Shown here: piece by piece, positions 25,185 to 36,086 of the stretch | Layout: the number at the start of each line of letters is the position of its first letter | Position numbering within the stretch: the first letter of the stretch is position 1 | Source: Enoplolaimus lenunculus | Lineage: Eukaryota > Nematoda > Enoplea > Enoplida > Thoracostomopsidae | Assembly (NCBI GenBank): GCA_030248215.1 | Contig: JASANG010000926.1 | Location: 62,001 to 126,000, forward strand | DNA: 64,000 bases | Direction of reading: 5' to 3' | Made by a program: the position numbers and the translations under genes | Notes under the pieces: model-generated | Told to the model about the DNA's origin: nothing | The model's database searches: none | What the model saw: the letters and a program-made list of their open reading frames with translations, nothing else

Positions 25185-25355
25185 CCCGTGACACCGTACG
25201 ACGCCGTCCGTCACCATTCGTCACTCATACCGCGTGGTCCGTCATCTGTCATCACCGTGCGTTACGGTTCTGTATTGTAAGCGAATTGTTCGCTTACAAT
25301 ACCGTCTGGTAACCTATGGTGATGGGCGGCGCCGTACGACAAGTATATCGCAATA
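25185..25355. mobile_element. Family N element (GTACGACGCCGTCCGTCAC ends)
   Basis: GTACGACGCCGTCCGTCACC at the left and inverted GGCGGCGCCGTACGACAAGT at the right. In the centre is a perfect hairpin with 12-bp arms, ATTGTAAGCGAA and its complement, and a 3-nt loop. Related GC-rich inverted sequences: 33488-33645, 41886-41980, 52950-53110, 55190-55390, 56307-56570. Confidence 0.65.
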
Positions 25356-25589
25356 CTAAATCAAATCAGGCACTCACTGTCTGTGCCAAATTTAACTAAT
25401 TGTGTTGTTTATTTTCTAACAGCAATTTTATACTGTTTTGTAGGCTTTTTTAGTTCTAAAAATTATATACCTTGTTAATAACTCTGTCTATCCTTTTTTT
25501 GTTAAAAAACCCCAATTAACAGAATAAAACTACACAATACAGTGATTTTTTTGTTTCTAAGCAAGAACGCCGTGGCTCAAACGGCATAG

Positions 25590-26095
25590 AAACGTCTAAT
25601 ATTTGCTGGGCTTGCAAACAATTTATTCAGATTCTTCGCACCCGAAAATCTTCAGTAACCCAAAAAATTAGTGAAATATTGCAAAAAAGCCCTAATTAGG
25701 CTTATCAAAGGTGCTAATACGCAAATTAGCCATTAGCTAACTATAACACTATCGGTTCTGAAGGTTTGTAGAGAATGTATTCAGATTCCTCGTGCCCAAA
25801 AATATTTTATTGCTGAAATTAGATTGTTTGTAACCCTAGGAATTAGTGAAATATCTTAAAAAAATCCAAATTTAGGCTTAACAAATTATGCAAATTAGCC
25901 TGTAGTTCATAAACGGTTTATATTTTTAAAACACAAATGCGAGGTTAACACCCCTGGATAACAGGTTTCAAACAAAAAAGTTCATCAAAATCGGTTCAAC
26001 GGTTCTGAAATTCTTTTCGGACGGACGTACGGGAATCCACCTTTCGACCCCCGAGCACAAAATATAAAACGTTTCGCGAAACTCCGGTATAACAT
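25590..26095 (+). repeat. About 170-bp-unit repeat with conserved TTTCGACCCCC tail
   Basis: About two degenerate units (phrases TAGTGAAATATTGCAAAAAA, GCAAATTAGCC) run into a tail containing TCGGTTCAACGGTTCTGAAA, TTTCGGACGGACGTACGG and CACCTTTCGACCCCCGAGCA. The element at about 45335-46050 has the same design and a nearly identical tail. Confidence 0.65.
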
Positions 26096-26548
26096 TATTA
26101 TATTCCATAGGTTTTTGAAAAAGCAAACCTTAAATTATGTAAAGTCTCTTCAAATTAGTAGGATACTCGATAGCTAACACATAATCGTTTTAAATTATTA
26201 AACAGGTAAATTTTGCAAAATTATGCTAAATTTTATTACCAAAATTGCCGGAAGCTACGGCAAAAATTCTACCGGAGGCGGAAGCCGATTTTTTGTCGGA
26301 GCAAGAGCCAGAGGCGCAACTCCGGATGTACCCGGATAAATAAGTCCAGTCGAATCTAAACTTACATTTTATGGCCCGAGTTTATTTCTTGAAATTGCCG
26401 TACTGTTACCAGAGCACATGTTAAAAAATAGCCATTTCATAGAGCACTGTTTAAGCATTAATGTATTATTCATTAATGAATATCTTATGATGTGTCTGTC
26501 TTTTCATTTCATTTCCAGGTCTGTAATCAGAACGTACCAACTGTTATT

Positions 26549-26664
26549 TTGAGCAGGCGTAACAGTACTATAAGCATATTCCTAAGCCCACGTTCTAAGC
26601 CCGTTGCAAAAAATGGTCTAAAGCTTAGAATAAAACCGTGCACCTCTTCAAAGTTGCATGGGTC
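26549..26664 (+). mobile_element. Family A/B hybrid MITE remnant
   Basis: The left part GGCGTAACAGTACTATAAGC and GGTCTAAAGC block resemble family A. The right end CACCTCTTCAAAGTTGCATG resembles family B. Confidence 0.5.
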
Positions 26665-26879
26665 TCAAAAATGGTGCCGCTGAAAACTTTTTATTATACG
26701 AACTTCATTTACTATGGGGGGCGAGATGAATCGCCACCTTAATTTAACGACCGTCTTCACCCCCACGACAGGAAGCTTACTCTGACAGCATTAAAGTATC
26801 GTATGTTATAACATTTTTCACTGTCCTCGCTTACAAGCTTCCGTGCCATATATAGCGTCAATTTCTTGTTGCGGAATTG

Positions 26880-27235
26880 TCCAAGTAGGCGCTTAGAAAT
26901 AGGCTTAGGCCTCAGAAATAGGCTTAGGCGTAGAAATAGGCTTAGGATTAGAAATAGGCTTACGGCTTAGAAATAGGCTTAGGCTTAGAAATAGGCTTAG
27001 GCTAAGAAATAGGCTTCGGCTTAGAAATAGGCTTAGGCTTAGAAATAGGCTTACGGCTTAGAAATATGCTTAGGCTTAGAAATAGGCTTAGGCTTAGAAA
27101 TAGGCTTAGGCTAACAAATAGGCTTCGGCTTAGAAATAGGCTTAGGTCTTAGAAATAGGCTTACGGCTTAGAAATATGCTTAGGCTTAGAAATAGGCTTA
27201 GGCTTAGAAATAGGCTTAGGGCTTAGAAATAGGCT
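26880..27235 (-). repeat. TTAGAAATAGGC minisatellite
   Basis: About 20 tandem units of AAATAGGCTTAGGCTTAG (17-18 bp) with regular C/A insertions, as in GGCTTACGGCTTAG. It is followed by ATACTACTTTTATGGGCCAT and AAAGCAACATTGG, which resemble a family B terminus, so the array looks like a hugely expanded MITE core. Confidence 0.85.
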
Positions 27236-28375
27236 TATACTACTTTTATGGGCCATAAAGCAACATTGGTTTGTTGCGCTGTGAATTTAGCCAGTTCAGC
27301 TTCAAGTTTCAACACAAGAATGACCAGCTGGTTTGTGGCCAAACTTCCAAAATTTTATTAATAAATTATTTAAATTAAATACTGATTCCGTGACTTAAAA
27401 TTAAATAAAGTAACTGAAATTTTGGTTCAAAACAATTTTAGCACAAACTCAAACCAATGCTAACAATTAATTGTTTAGACTCCAAATGTCATCAACATTT
27501 CGGCAAACTTTTACATCCAGCCAGGAGTTACCAAGTGTACCTTCGAAACCCGCGACGGCGCTTACGCGAGGCGGAACTTTGATGACGTGGCCCCAATGTT
27601 TTTGCGCCCAGCCTTGAAATTTAACATATTAAAATTTGTAAACAAAGGATAATCTAAAATTGATTCCCTCAAAATATTTCTTTATGCTCCCAATGTTACA
27701 GCGGTTATTGTGGCTTTGTTTGCGGTCGAAAATGTTAAACACAACTTTACGCACGCGATTATATTTTGTTTCAACTATTTTAATAATGAATTATAGCAGT
27801 AAAGACAGATTGAAAGCGTGATTGACATTGCCAGGTGAACTTTTCATTCGGTTTGAGATGCAAATTTTGAATTTTACCTAACTTATCAATCCTGCCTTAA
27901 ATTCAGGCAAACAAATATCGTTCATAAATTATTAATTTCAAGTTATCATTATGTTTATATGTGTGTATATATACGCAAGTCAAAAACATTTTGACTCACA
28001 ATTTGATATGTTTTTCATAAGGCAATACACGTATAACCCCCAAAAACGAACCCTATACACATTTTTGTGGGGTCCAAATTTTCTATATAACGCTGCCGTG
28101 TAAATAATGACCCCCATTAACAAGATACCCTGGTCAGTATTACACGGCAGTGAGTTAAAATTATCCACTGTGAAAATCAATTACTTCTCGCTGGCGAATA
28201 TTCTTAAGCAAAGTGAACGCTTAATTAAGATAATTCAAGCTAAACAAACCATTACCGCTCATAATTTGTGGAACAGACGATAAAGCTAATTTAAGTGAAA
28301 TTAATAACTTTAGTGGAAATTTCAAAACGTATGCATTAGGCGCAGCTAAGATTTTGGTTTGGGGACCCACATAGC

Positions 28376-28572
28376 GGCCCATGTTACTGTAAGGGGCGTC
28401 CAGGTTTGTGGTGAGTCCATAAAAGAGTAGGTTTAGATTCTAAATTACATTTTTTGCATTGCGCTTAAGCTTAGGCTTAGGCTTAGGAACACATTTTTGC
28501 AACGCTTCGGCTTAGGCTTAGGCTTAGGAATACGCTTAATCTACTGTTACGCCCCTTAAAGTAACATTAGCC
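28376..28572 (-). mobile_element. Family B MITE with perfect 8-bp target duplication
   Basis: Ends GGCCCATGTTACTGTAAGGG and CCTTAAAGTAACATTAGCC. Flanks are CACATAGC on both sides (28368-28375, 28573-28580). Well preserved and probably among the youngest copies here. Confidence 0.93.
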
Positions 28573-29459
28573 CACATAGCTAAACTGTTAAGGATTTACT
28601 TCTCTTGCATTTTATGCCCGAGATGAGTGATTACAACCAATTTAAAGTTTGCAACTGGTACCGTTACATATTTTAATATCATTTTACGGTAAAACAATGG
28701 CCTACCTGAGGATGCCTGCATCCCAAAATCCAACTTACAGCCGCTTTTACAACGGCATAATCGACAAAGACTTAAAACCTAACAAGCATAAACAACTATG
28801 AGAACTGTTTATTTCCCTCAATTTCATAGTGTGCAAATTAGGCCTTGTGCAAGTGTATTGAATGACAACATCTCGATAACGTAATATGCCAATAGTGTCC
28901 TATAGTTAGCATGATATATTTAGTAAACAGCTTCTAGTCATTCCTGATTCAACATTTGGCTGGATTAAAACGTGGATCAGTTATTAATGGAAGCCAAAGT
29001 TTATATAGATATTGGCTATGTAAAAATGACCAGGGTAGTCTCTTTTTAATGGATGTCATTTTTTATGCAGCAGTACTATGAGACTCCCATAAAATGTGTC
29101 CGGGGGATGGGTCATTTTTTGGTGGTCGTTTTTTCATGCGTCATCGGTAACCTGACGGATGGCGCCGTCATACCACACGGCATTCAGTAATGGTTGAAAT
29201 ATATAGCGCCATCATAACGCATTCCTTGTCGTAGGCTCACAATGTGTTTTCAGTTTTGTTCAATCAATTCTTGATCGCATATAAGAGCCCAAATTTTAAC
29301 GTTGACGTCGAATCGACATAGGACAAACTGTGGCCCGCGTGCTCCCGTTATAACGTGAATCCCGCATCAGTTGTTTCCGTTTTAATATTACGTTTAAATG
29401 TCGTTCACAAATTACCATACGTTCTTCTGGTAAAACTGTTAGCACTGAACGAGAAGGCA

Positions 29460-29850
29460 TGGTGTAACCGGATATTCGTTTTCGCTTCCGGTAAAAATCA
29501 TTTTCCGTTTCCGTTATAGGATATAATTCCGGAAATTCGGCTAGTTTGACGAGTAAAATTATAATATAAAAACAACGTAACGTATATGTCTCACAGTTTT
29601 TCATTACACATATATATTGCAATTGTTTGAAATGATGAAATAAAAATAACGAAACTCATACAAAATCTTGAAAAATTTCGGTGCATCCGCGATTTTTGAT
29701 TTTTAAAAGTTTACAAAGCCCGGTGTATATTTGCACGCCTCAATTCTGTTTAGCACAAAAATAAAACATCTTTGAAACTCTTATACTACAGTATCCGTTT
29801 TGGGTTTCGGTTTATTTTTACTATTCGATTACACCTTGTGAGCAGGTTTT
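29460..29850 (+). repeat. GGTGTAACCGGATA-ended repeat
   Basis: Begins GGTGTAACCGGATATTCG and ends TTCGATTACACCTT, loosely inverted. A similar sequence runs at about 60925-61255, sharing CGGTGCATCCG, TCAATTCTGTT and AAACATCTTTGAA. A fragment lies at 62090-62150. Confidence 0.55.
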
Positions 29851-30411
29851 GTCCCAAGTTTAAACCAATGGTATCGTGTGAGTGACATTATATTGCAACT
29901 AACGGTTAAGGATAACACCTTGTCCAGAAAGCGGCATATTTAGTTATTGATCAAAAAAAATGACGTCACGTACGTCTTGGGACAATTATTTCGTTTCACC
30001 AGGTGATGATAAAACAAGCGAAGCTCGTATTAAGATTCCATTATTCAAAACACAGAAAAAAACTACAATAATTTTGAAAAGTTCAGCGTTTTTGTAGCGC
30101 AAATATTACGCTTCAGGACGAGACATTTCGTTAAAAATTACGTTATAACAGCAGCCTTCGGGCGGAAAGCTTCAAATCCAACTTACAAAAAGTACCGGAG
30201 TTATCAGGCAAAGGTCACAAAAATTGAACCAGTTTTTTTCGTTGGGTTTAATTGAATGCCATATGCTTAATTTGTTGCGTTTCTAGAGGGTACGGTTTGT
30301 AATAAGTAATGCAATATCTCTTTAACCTACAACGCGGCGATTGTTCAAATTTTGACCTGAAGGAAACTGTGTAATTTTCGGCAGCTGCCTTTTTAATTTT
30401 TTTGACGCGCG

Positions 30412-30620
30412 GCGTCGTGCGGCCGCAACTGATGTCGTGCGGCGATGCGCGGCGTCGTGCGGCAGCAATTTATGCCGTGCGGCGATGCGCGGCGTCGTGC
30501 GGCAGCGACTGATGCCGTGGTGCCGTGCGGCGTTGCGCGGCGTCGTGCGGCAGCAACTGATGCCGTGCGGCGATGCGCGGCGTCGTGTGGCAACAACTGG
30601 TGCCGTGCGGCGTTGCGCGG
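30412..30620. repeat. GC-rich 40-bp minisatellite
   Basis: Unit ATGCCGTGCGGCGATGCGCG plus GCGTCGTGCGGCAGCAACTG, about 4.5 copies, one with an 8-bp insertion. Far richer in GC than its surroundings. Frames through it are open on both strands only because the unit lacks stop codons. Confidence 0.93.
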
Positions 30621-30889
30621 CGCAGAAAAGTATAGCGCAACTGTTATACTTTACTGCGCAAATCATGCGTCACGCGTCGTGTCAAAATAATTTGATATAC
30701 GACGCGCGACACCACATACCTGTGTCTGAAAGACAGGGCATTTGACGGCTTCACGTTATGATCGGTGCAGCTTGGGACACGTTTTGTTTCTATTAGACTA
30801 TTGGGTAACATTTTGTCTGTTTGTAGACCCCATATCGTATTCAAAAATTCGTATTTGTCTGTTATTATCATGTGTTGGAGACCGTTTTT

Positions 30890-31260
30890 TCTTCAATATC
30901 ATATGACATTCGAGGTATTGTCTGCGAATATCATGTGATATAATTTCAAATGCCTGCATGCTTGAGGTAACATATCCAAATTGTCCTGTTGAATATCATA
31001 TGATACTAGAGTGTGAAATTATAATTTTAGAATTATGAGCTGTGATTCTGAGCGATTTTGTGTCGGATGCGTTTTGCTGGCGTGTATTTGGTATTTACGC
31101 ACATCTGTGCCTCTGCCCTTCGCCTTTCCACTCAATTATCATCACCCAAAGATTACACTGTTCCGGTAATATCATATAATATTCGTTGAAATTTTAGAAT
31201 GTCATATGATATTCGCATAAATGTTCCACAGTATCACGTGACATACCGACCCTTGTACAC
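30890..31260. repeat. Cluster of ATATCATATGATATTCG palindromes
   Basis: Six diverged copies of a CAYRTG-centred palindrome at about 30895, 30938, 31000, 31165, 31200 and 31232, spaced irregularly. Each is centred on CATATG, CATGTG, CATATA or CACGTG. Confidence 0.7.
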
Positions 31261-31493
31261 ATTGATCATTTGAGAGCGGTAGTTTGTAAGCTGAAGTTAC
31301 ATGACATACGAGTTTTGTCTGTTGACCCGATATAAGAGCCCGAATTTTGACGTTAACGTCAAATCAACATGGAACAAACCGTGTCCCGCCTGCCCCGGTT
31401 ATAACGTGAAGCCCGCTTTACGCCACGTATTGCGCAACCCTTATTTTTGAAGTTATAAAAATGTATAAGATATATGGTATTTGTTTAGGTACT

Positions 31494-31660
31494 CTTCCGC
31501 CAACATAAGTTCCTAAACATAACGCACCTAAGGCCAAAGCATAAGCATAAGATTAAGCTTGAGCCTAAGCCTAAGCCTAAGCCTAAGCCTAAGGTTTACC
31601 CTGAATTTACACCAAGGGATGAACTTCCGCCTTCTATTATCTTATCACTACTGTGGAAGA
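31494..31660 (+). repeat. CCTAAG tract, MITE remnant
   Basis: TCTTCCGCCAACATAAGTTC precedes a run of CCTAAG units (about 31568-31592). The ends are not recognisable. Confidence 0.5.
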
Positions 31661-32245
31661 AGCTAAACAAGGACCGAATATACTGATGCGAATCAAAAGT
31701 GGTCAGAAAACTCTAAGAAGCCCAATTTGTTTAAAAGGGATGACATCCGTTTGCCCCTTCCCGAATGTACGGGCCTAAATATTGATCCGGCAAACGTCTG
31801 TGGTAAATTGTTGCGAAACGAACCTTGTTTGTGATGGACTTCAGCGGCATCTATGGGCTTGCGAAATATCGCTCACACTGACGGATCCAAAATATTCTGA
31901 TTGGGGGGAGGCGGGATATATAATTGTGAAAAGGCCCGGGGGTGAAACTAACGAGAAGCCAAATGCAATTAAAGCGTTAAATCTTAACACAAATTTTTGG
32001 TTTTGACCTTCGCAAGATTCCTAGGCCAGGGTGGCTGTTTCGGTTTCAGCCGATGATTGTTCATGAAAGGGGGCCAGCCAAATCTCTTGACATCCAATTA
32101 AACCGGTGTTTAGACGGCAAGAAAGCATTTTATATTAAAATAAATGCCGTTGAATTTATATCAACCCGAATAAATGAAATGAAAAGTTACACAATATTAA
32201 AATTTTAATATTTAAATTTAGAAAATTTCAAAATTACCTAAAATA

Positions 32246-32422
32246 ATGGATTTTGGATTTTACATCCTGCTCGCTATCCTGATTACTGGTTTACCGTTGA
32301 ATTTGTACAGTTTTTGGCAGTTGCATCGGTCGTCAATTTTGTGTTCGTTGCTATTTCGTAACTGCCCGTACGTCAAGCGATCAACGACAAATTCGTCAAC
32401 TTCAGTTTCACGATATAAAACG
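32246..32422 (+). CDS. Class A GPCR, exon with TM1 (candidate first coding exon)
   Basis: Fifty-nine codons from ATG (context AAAATAATGG) to the donor ACG|GTAAAT, phase 0. It begins MDFGFYILLAILITGLPLNL, a hydrophobic helix with the GxPxN pattern of TM1 (Asn 1.50), and continues into a basic first intracellular loop. The N-terminus in front of TM1 would be almost absent. Either the receptor truly lacks an extracellular tail, or this ATG is internal and an upstream exon supplies the N-terminus (an AAATTTAG acceptor-like site lies 24 bp upstream). I could not find a convincing upstream exon. Confidence 0.7.
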
Positions 32423-32444
32423 GTAAATTTAATCAATAAATGGT

Positions 32445-32724
32445 TAAGCCCGATTCACACGTGCAAGTTTTTGCTGCGAGAACTTGCAGCTGCAAATTGC
32501 ACGCAGAACTTACATTTTTTCATTAGCCAATGAGAAAGCGGATGCAGTGAATTTATTGAACTTGCATGGTTATTCACACATGTGAACTAAATTGCCAGCT
32601 TTGATTATTAATGAATTAATTGCAGCTGCAAGTTTTTCGAATGCGATTTCGGACACATTTTGCAAGTGCAAGTTGCAGGTGCAAGTTCTCGCAGCAAAAA
32701 CTTGCTCGTGTGAATAGGGCTTTA
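32445..32724. mobile_element. Family F element in receptor intron 1
   Basis: Starts TAAGCCCGATTCACACGTGC only 22 bp after the TM1 exon donor and ends CTCGTGTGAATAGGGCTTTA. Confidence 0.85.
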
Positions 32725-32757
32725 CTTAAATTTATACTTTGCCTTTACATTAATTCA

Positions 32758-32922
32758 GGCTCGTAGCAAAGTTATCTTGCTAGGGGGAACTAAACAATTT
32801 TCAAGAGGAGCATACAGGGGTTTTCGTTGACTTTACAAGCAAGGTGCAAATTTTTCTAGGGGTGGGGAAAAATTGTTCCAGGGTGGTAAAACCCACATCC
32901 CTGCACCACCCTCTTGGCCCGC
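32758..32922 (+). mobile_element. Family I element (GCCCGTAGCCA-type), diverged
   Basis: AGGCTCGTAGCAAAGTTATC, then GAGGAGCATACAGGGGTTTT and ACAAGCAAGGTGCAAATTTT, ending CACCCTCTTGGCCCGC. Same internal order as the other family I copies. Confidence 0.65.
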
Positions 32923-33089
32923 ATTAGTTTTAGTTTGAAAGAAAGCAAAAATTCACCAGGATGGGGTTTTTTTATGTTTTTAAGCCTAAGCGTAAGCTAA
33001 GTCCTAAACTGAAGTCTAAGCTTTAAGCTTAAATCTAAGTCAAAACGTAACATAGTATTTCAGTCATTTTGTGCTTAATGCTAAAATAG

Positions 33090-33390
33090 TCAAACCCCAT
33101 TCACACGTGCAAGTTTTTAAAGCGAGAAGTCGCAGCTGAAACTTGCACGAAATATTTGCAGCAGCAGGTATTGTCAAACGAACATTCCGATTGACCAATC
33201 AAACTGCAGGTGCAAGAAATTTAAGCGATTTGAAACTGCGTTCACATGTGCAATCTAAATTCAATAGCATGAATTCCAGTGAATAATTTGCAACTGTAAA
33301 AACTTCAAATCTGCTTTGTGACCAAACTTGCACATGCACGTTGCACGTGCAAGTTTTTGCTGCAAATACTTGCACGTGTGAATGGGTCTT
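33090..33390. mobile_element. Family F element in receptor intron 1, second copy
   Basis: TCAAACCCCATTCACACGTG to TGCACGTGTGAATGGGTCTT. The interior has GCAAGTT words and GAATTCCAGTGAATAATTTG. Confidence 0.8.
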
Positions 33391-33719
33391 AAGTTTGCAA
33401 ACGCTAAAAATCGGCTAATTTATTTTTGGTTGTTTACATTACATATACACCCATATGCTGCACTAGCGATTACAAAATGCATCCTTACGGCGTCGTTATA
33501 CGTTTGATGACGTTCGATGCCGTTCGTCACCGTCTGACGTCATGCATCACCGTGTGCTTTTATAAGCGAATCACTCACACGTACGATGCTGCATTGACGG
33601 TAACGGACGGTGCCGGACGCCGCCGCTTGACAAGTACAGCATCGCTTTTGAAACGCGAAAAGCGTTTGGAACAAAGTTTTAAATTTAAAGACAAAATAGT
33701 GAATTTTATTTTATTTTAG

Positions 33720-33845
33720 CATTATTTGCTACTTTTGAAACATTTAAATTTGGCTGATATCCTTGTGATGGTATGGTTTGTGCCGTCGCAAATCTATTTT
33801 CGAGTTGGGATACGATCCGGATGGCCGAATGGGACCTTTGGGGAC
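33720..33845 (+). CDS. Class A GPCR, exon with TM2
   Basis: Forty-two codons, phase 0 at both ends, acceptor TTTATTTTAG and donor GAC|GTAAGT. It reads HYLLLKHLNLADILVMVWFV and then PSQIYFRVGIRSGWPNGTFG-D. LNLAD is the TM2 signature with Asp 2.50, and W...FGD is the first extracellular loop that leads into VLCK of the next exon. Family F fragments surround it in both introns. Confidence 0.85.
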
Positions 33846-34374
33846 GTAAGTGTTTTTTTGCGTGATTTAGAACTTGCAGATGCAAAACTGCAAGATTTGC
33901 CACCAGACTTTGCATCTGAACTGTGTACGCAAATATGTTTAAACTTGGACGTCCAAGTTACAGCTGCAAGTTCTCGAAACGACCCTCAGGTATACACATG
34001 CCAGGGCGTTTTCTGGGGGTTTCAGGTGCCAAAATCCATTTGCTATTTTCAGTGGGGCGGAAACGATATAAACTGAACACGTTATATAAAAAGAAAGTTA
34101 ACTGACGGATAATGGATATCTCGGTGGGGGCTCCAAGATAGATAGTCTGATCCCCTAGCACCTTTATTTGATTTAGTTATGTGTCACCATATGAGTTCTC
34201 TTTAAGTTCAGCCTGATTATTTCTCACAGACTCAAAAAATATTTCTGTATAAAACATTATGCTTATGTACCATTACGTACAAACGCGAAATTTAATAAGT
34301 TTTAGAAATTTGGACCAAGCCGAACATTCTGCCACGTTAGGAAAGGCCTTCCCAATACAACATTTTTTTCGATT

Positions 34375-34654
34375 TAAGCCCTATTTACACGTGCAAGTTT
34401 TTGCTGCGAGAACTTGCAGCTGCAAATTGCACGCAGAACTTGCATTTATTCATCAACCAACGAGAAAACGGCTGCAATAAATTCAGTGAACTTGTATGGT
34501 TATTCACACGTGTGAACTAAATTCCTAACTTTGATTATTAGTGAATTATTTGAAGCTGCAAGTTTTTCGAACGGGATTTTGTACAAAACATGCAAGTCCA
34601 AGCTGCAGCTGCAAGTTCTCGCAGCAAACACTTGCACGTGTGAATAGTGCTTTA
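34375..34654. mobile_element. Family F element in receptor intron 2
   Basis: TAAGCCCTATTTACACGTGC to GCACGTGTGAATAGTGCTTT; closely similar to 32445-32724. Confidence 0.87.
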
Positions 34655-34990
34655 GGGATCTGAGTTTAACGTTTTTTAACCTGACCTCGTCTAACATTTC
34701 AAGCGACAACTGAGATAAAACCAGACGAAATGTTGTCAAAACTGCTTATCATAATAGGACCCCCTTCCGTCTCAAGAAGCAGGCGAACGATCCCCACTTG
34801 CTAACACTGCGTGGGACTCGTATTCCCCTGTTCTGTGCTTATATACATTTTTGAATTTACACACGGTTTCAATTGACAACACGAGTCACCCTCGTCGAAA
34901 TTTTAAGCCCCCCCTACGGTTTCCGAAATCCTGTCTACGCCCATGTATACATACATGGACCGTGAAATTAATGAAATCCATTTCATTTTC

Positions 34991-35170
34991 GGCCCATGTT
35001 ACTTTAAGAGGCGGGTGGGTCTATAAAACTGTAGGATTATGTTCTATATTACATTTTTTTGCTTAGGCTTAGGCTTAGACTTAGGAACACATTTTTGCAA
35101 CGCTTAGGCTTAGGCTTAGGCTTCGGAATACGCTTAATCTACTGTTACGCCCCTAAAAGTAACATTGGCT
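34991..35170 (-). mobile_element. Family B MITE with 8-bp target duplication, receptor intron 2
   Basis: Ends GGCCCATGTTACTTTAAGAG and CCCTAAAAGTAACATTGGCT. Flanks TCATTTTC and TGATTTTC (7/8). It lies 32 bp before the TM3 exon acceptor. Confidence 0.87.
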
Positions 35171-35202
35171 TGATTTTCGATCGAGGATTTTTGTAATTTT
35201 AG

Positions 35203-35436
35203 GTTCTGTGCAAAATTATCCCGTTTCTAAATCTGGCAACATTTCATGCGATTTCAAACATAATGGTCTCAGTTGCGTTGCTGCGAGCAATCGCTGCGAA
35301 AAGCGTCAAGTTGACAAGCGATACGACTCAAATGAGTTGCGCTGTTCGACTGCTAATTGCGCTTGTTTGGGCGATTACTGTGTGTTTATCGTTGCCACAG
35401 TTGTATATTTCGCGAACGTTTTCACATTTGGTTCCG
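35203..35436 (+). CDS. Class A GPCR, exon with TM3 and TM4 (no Asp in DRY position)
   Basis: Seventy-eight codons in phase 0. VLCKIIPFLNL opens TM3, and its Cys (residue 104 of the model) is Cys 3.25. Arg 129 is exactly 25 residues later, the position of Arg 3.50, but its neighbours are Leu-Leu-Arg-Ala instead of Asp-Arg-Tyr. TM4 carries Trp 157 (LLIALVWAITVCLSLPQLYI), and the SLPQ end is like GnRH/AKH-type receptors. The donor is CCG|GTAACA. Loss of the acidic residue of the ionic lock usually changes basal activity or G-protein coupling; here that is inference. Confidence 0.87.
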
Positions 35437-35738
35437 GTAACAAATATCAGTTTTCTAAGTCGTTGATTCCTGCGTTAAATGGCGTTCAACGCTTAACCCT
35501 TTCTCACATGAATATTTTCTATTTTATCTGCGGTGAACATTACAGCTAAAATATGAATTTGAGATGCTGTAATGAGTGGTTTACCATTCAAAGCTTTAAA
35601 AATGATACTTGCGTCTTGTGGAGATTTTGTGCTGCGGCTACTCGTATCAATTGTTATAAGTTTGTATACAATGCCAGTAAGCCACTATCATTTTTGTTCG
35701 CATTTTTATCGCTATAAACCGTTTACTTTGAAAACCCA

Positions 35739-35883
35739 AGCCCATAGCCAGCTCATCTTGCTAAATAGGGCTCCTTCTGAAGCCGCATACAAGAGTCTTC
35801 GTTGGCTAAGCAAGGTTGAAAATTTTCAAATTTTCTATGAGGTCTAAGTAAACCCTGCCCCCCCGCTCTTGACTACGGGTCTG
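35739..35883 (+). mobile_element. Family I element in receptor intron 3
   Basis: AAGCCCATAGCCAGCTCATC to CTTGACTACGGGTC, with GCAAGGTTGAAAATTTTC inside. Confidence 0.7.
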
Positions 35884-35932
35884 CGGTTGTCCATAATCTG
35901 CGAGTTTGGTTTACACATTTTCACGAACAACG

Positions 35933-36086
35933 CGGAATTTTTATGAATGAAAGAATTTTGGTATTTCAGGCAACTTATTTTATGAATGAAAGAGCTTTTG
36001 TATTTTAGGCAACTTATTTTATGAATGAAAGAGCTTTTGTATTCTAGGCAACTTATTTTATGAATGAAAGAATTTTTCTATTTCAG
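35933..36086 (+). repeat. Tandem 39-bp copies of a 3' splice site
   Basis: Four units, each GCAACTTATTTTATGAATGA plus AAGAGCTTTTGTATTTTAG-like sequence, each ending in an AG acceptor (CAG, TAG, TAG, CAG). They abut the TM5 exon, whose own start is the fifth copy. The unit is 39 bp, a multiple of three. Using the acceptor one unit upstream would add 13 residues in frame; acceptors two or three units upstream would include an in-frame TAG. Confidence 0.92.

Larger units (their letters stand above)
13308..32245. other. Intergenic region between GATA and receptor genes
   Basis: I see no convincing coding exon on either strand. The open frames present are short, fall in repeats or lack splice-consistent partners. 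Contents: dispersed elements of families A, B, F, G, K, L, N and R, and several minisatellites (16916-17632, 26880-27235, 30412-30620), each listed separately. Apparently unique AT-rich sequence between them shows no RNA gene or promoter I can name. Confidence 0.6.

Noticed and set aside
26880-27235. A true telomere or interstitial telomere scar
   Set aside because: TTAGGC words are interrupted and lie inside elements with defined ends and target duplications elsewhere; this stretch has genes on both sides.
29296-29622. Minus-strand 108-codon open frame
   Set aside because: Falls across two dispersed repeats (GTTGACGTCGAATC type and GGTGTAACCGG type), with no coding signature.
30322-30745. 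Overlapping open frames on both strands in the GC-rich minisatellite
   Set aside because: The 40-bp unit lacks stops in several frames; no start context, splice sites or composition of a gene.
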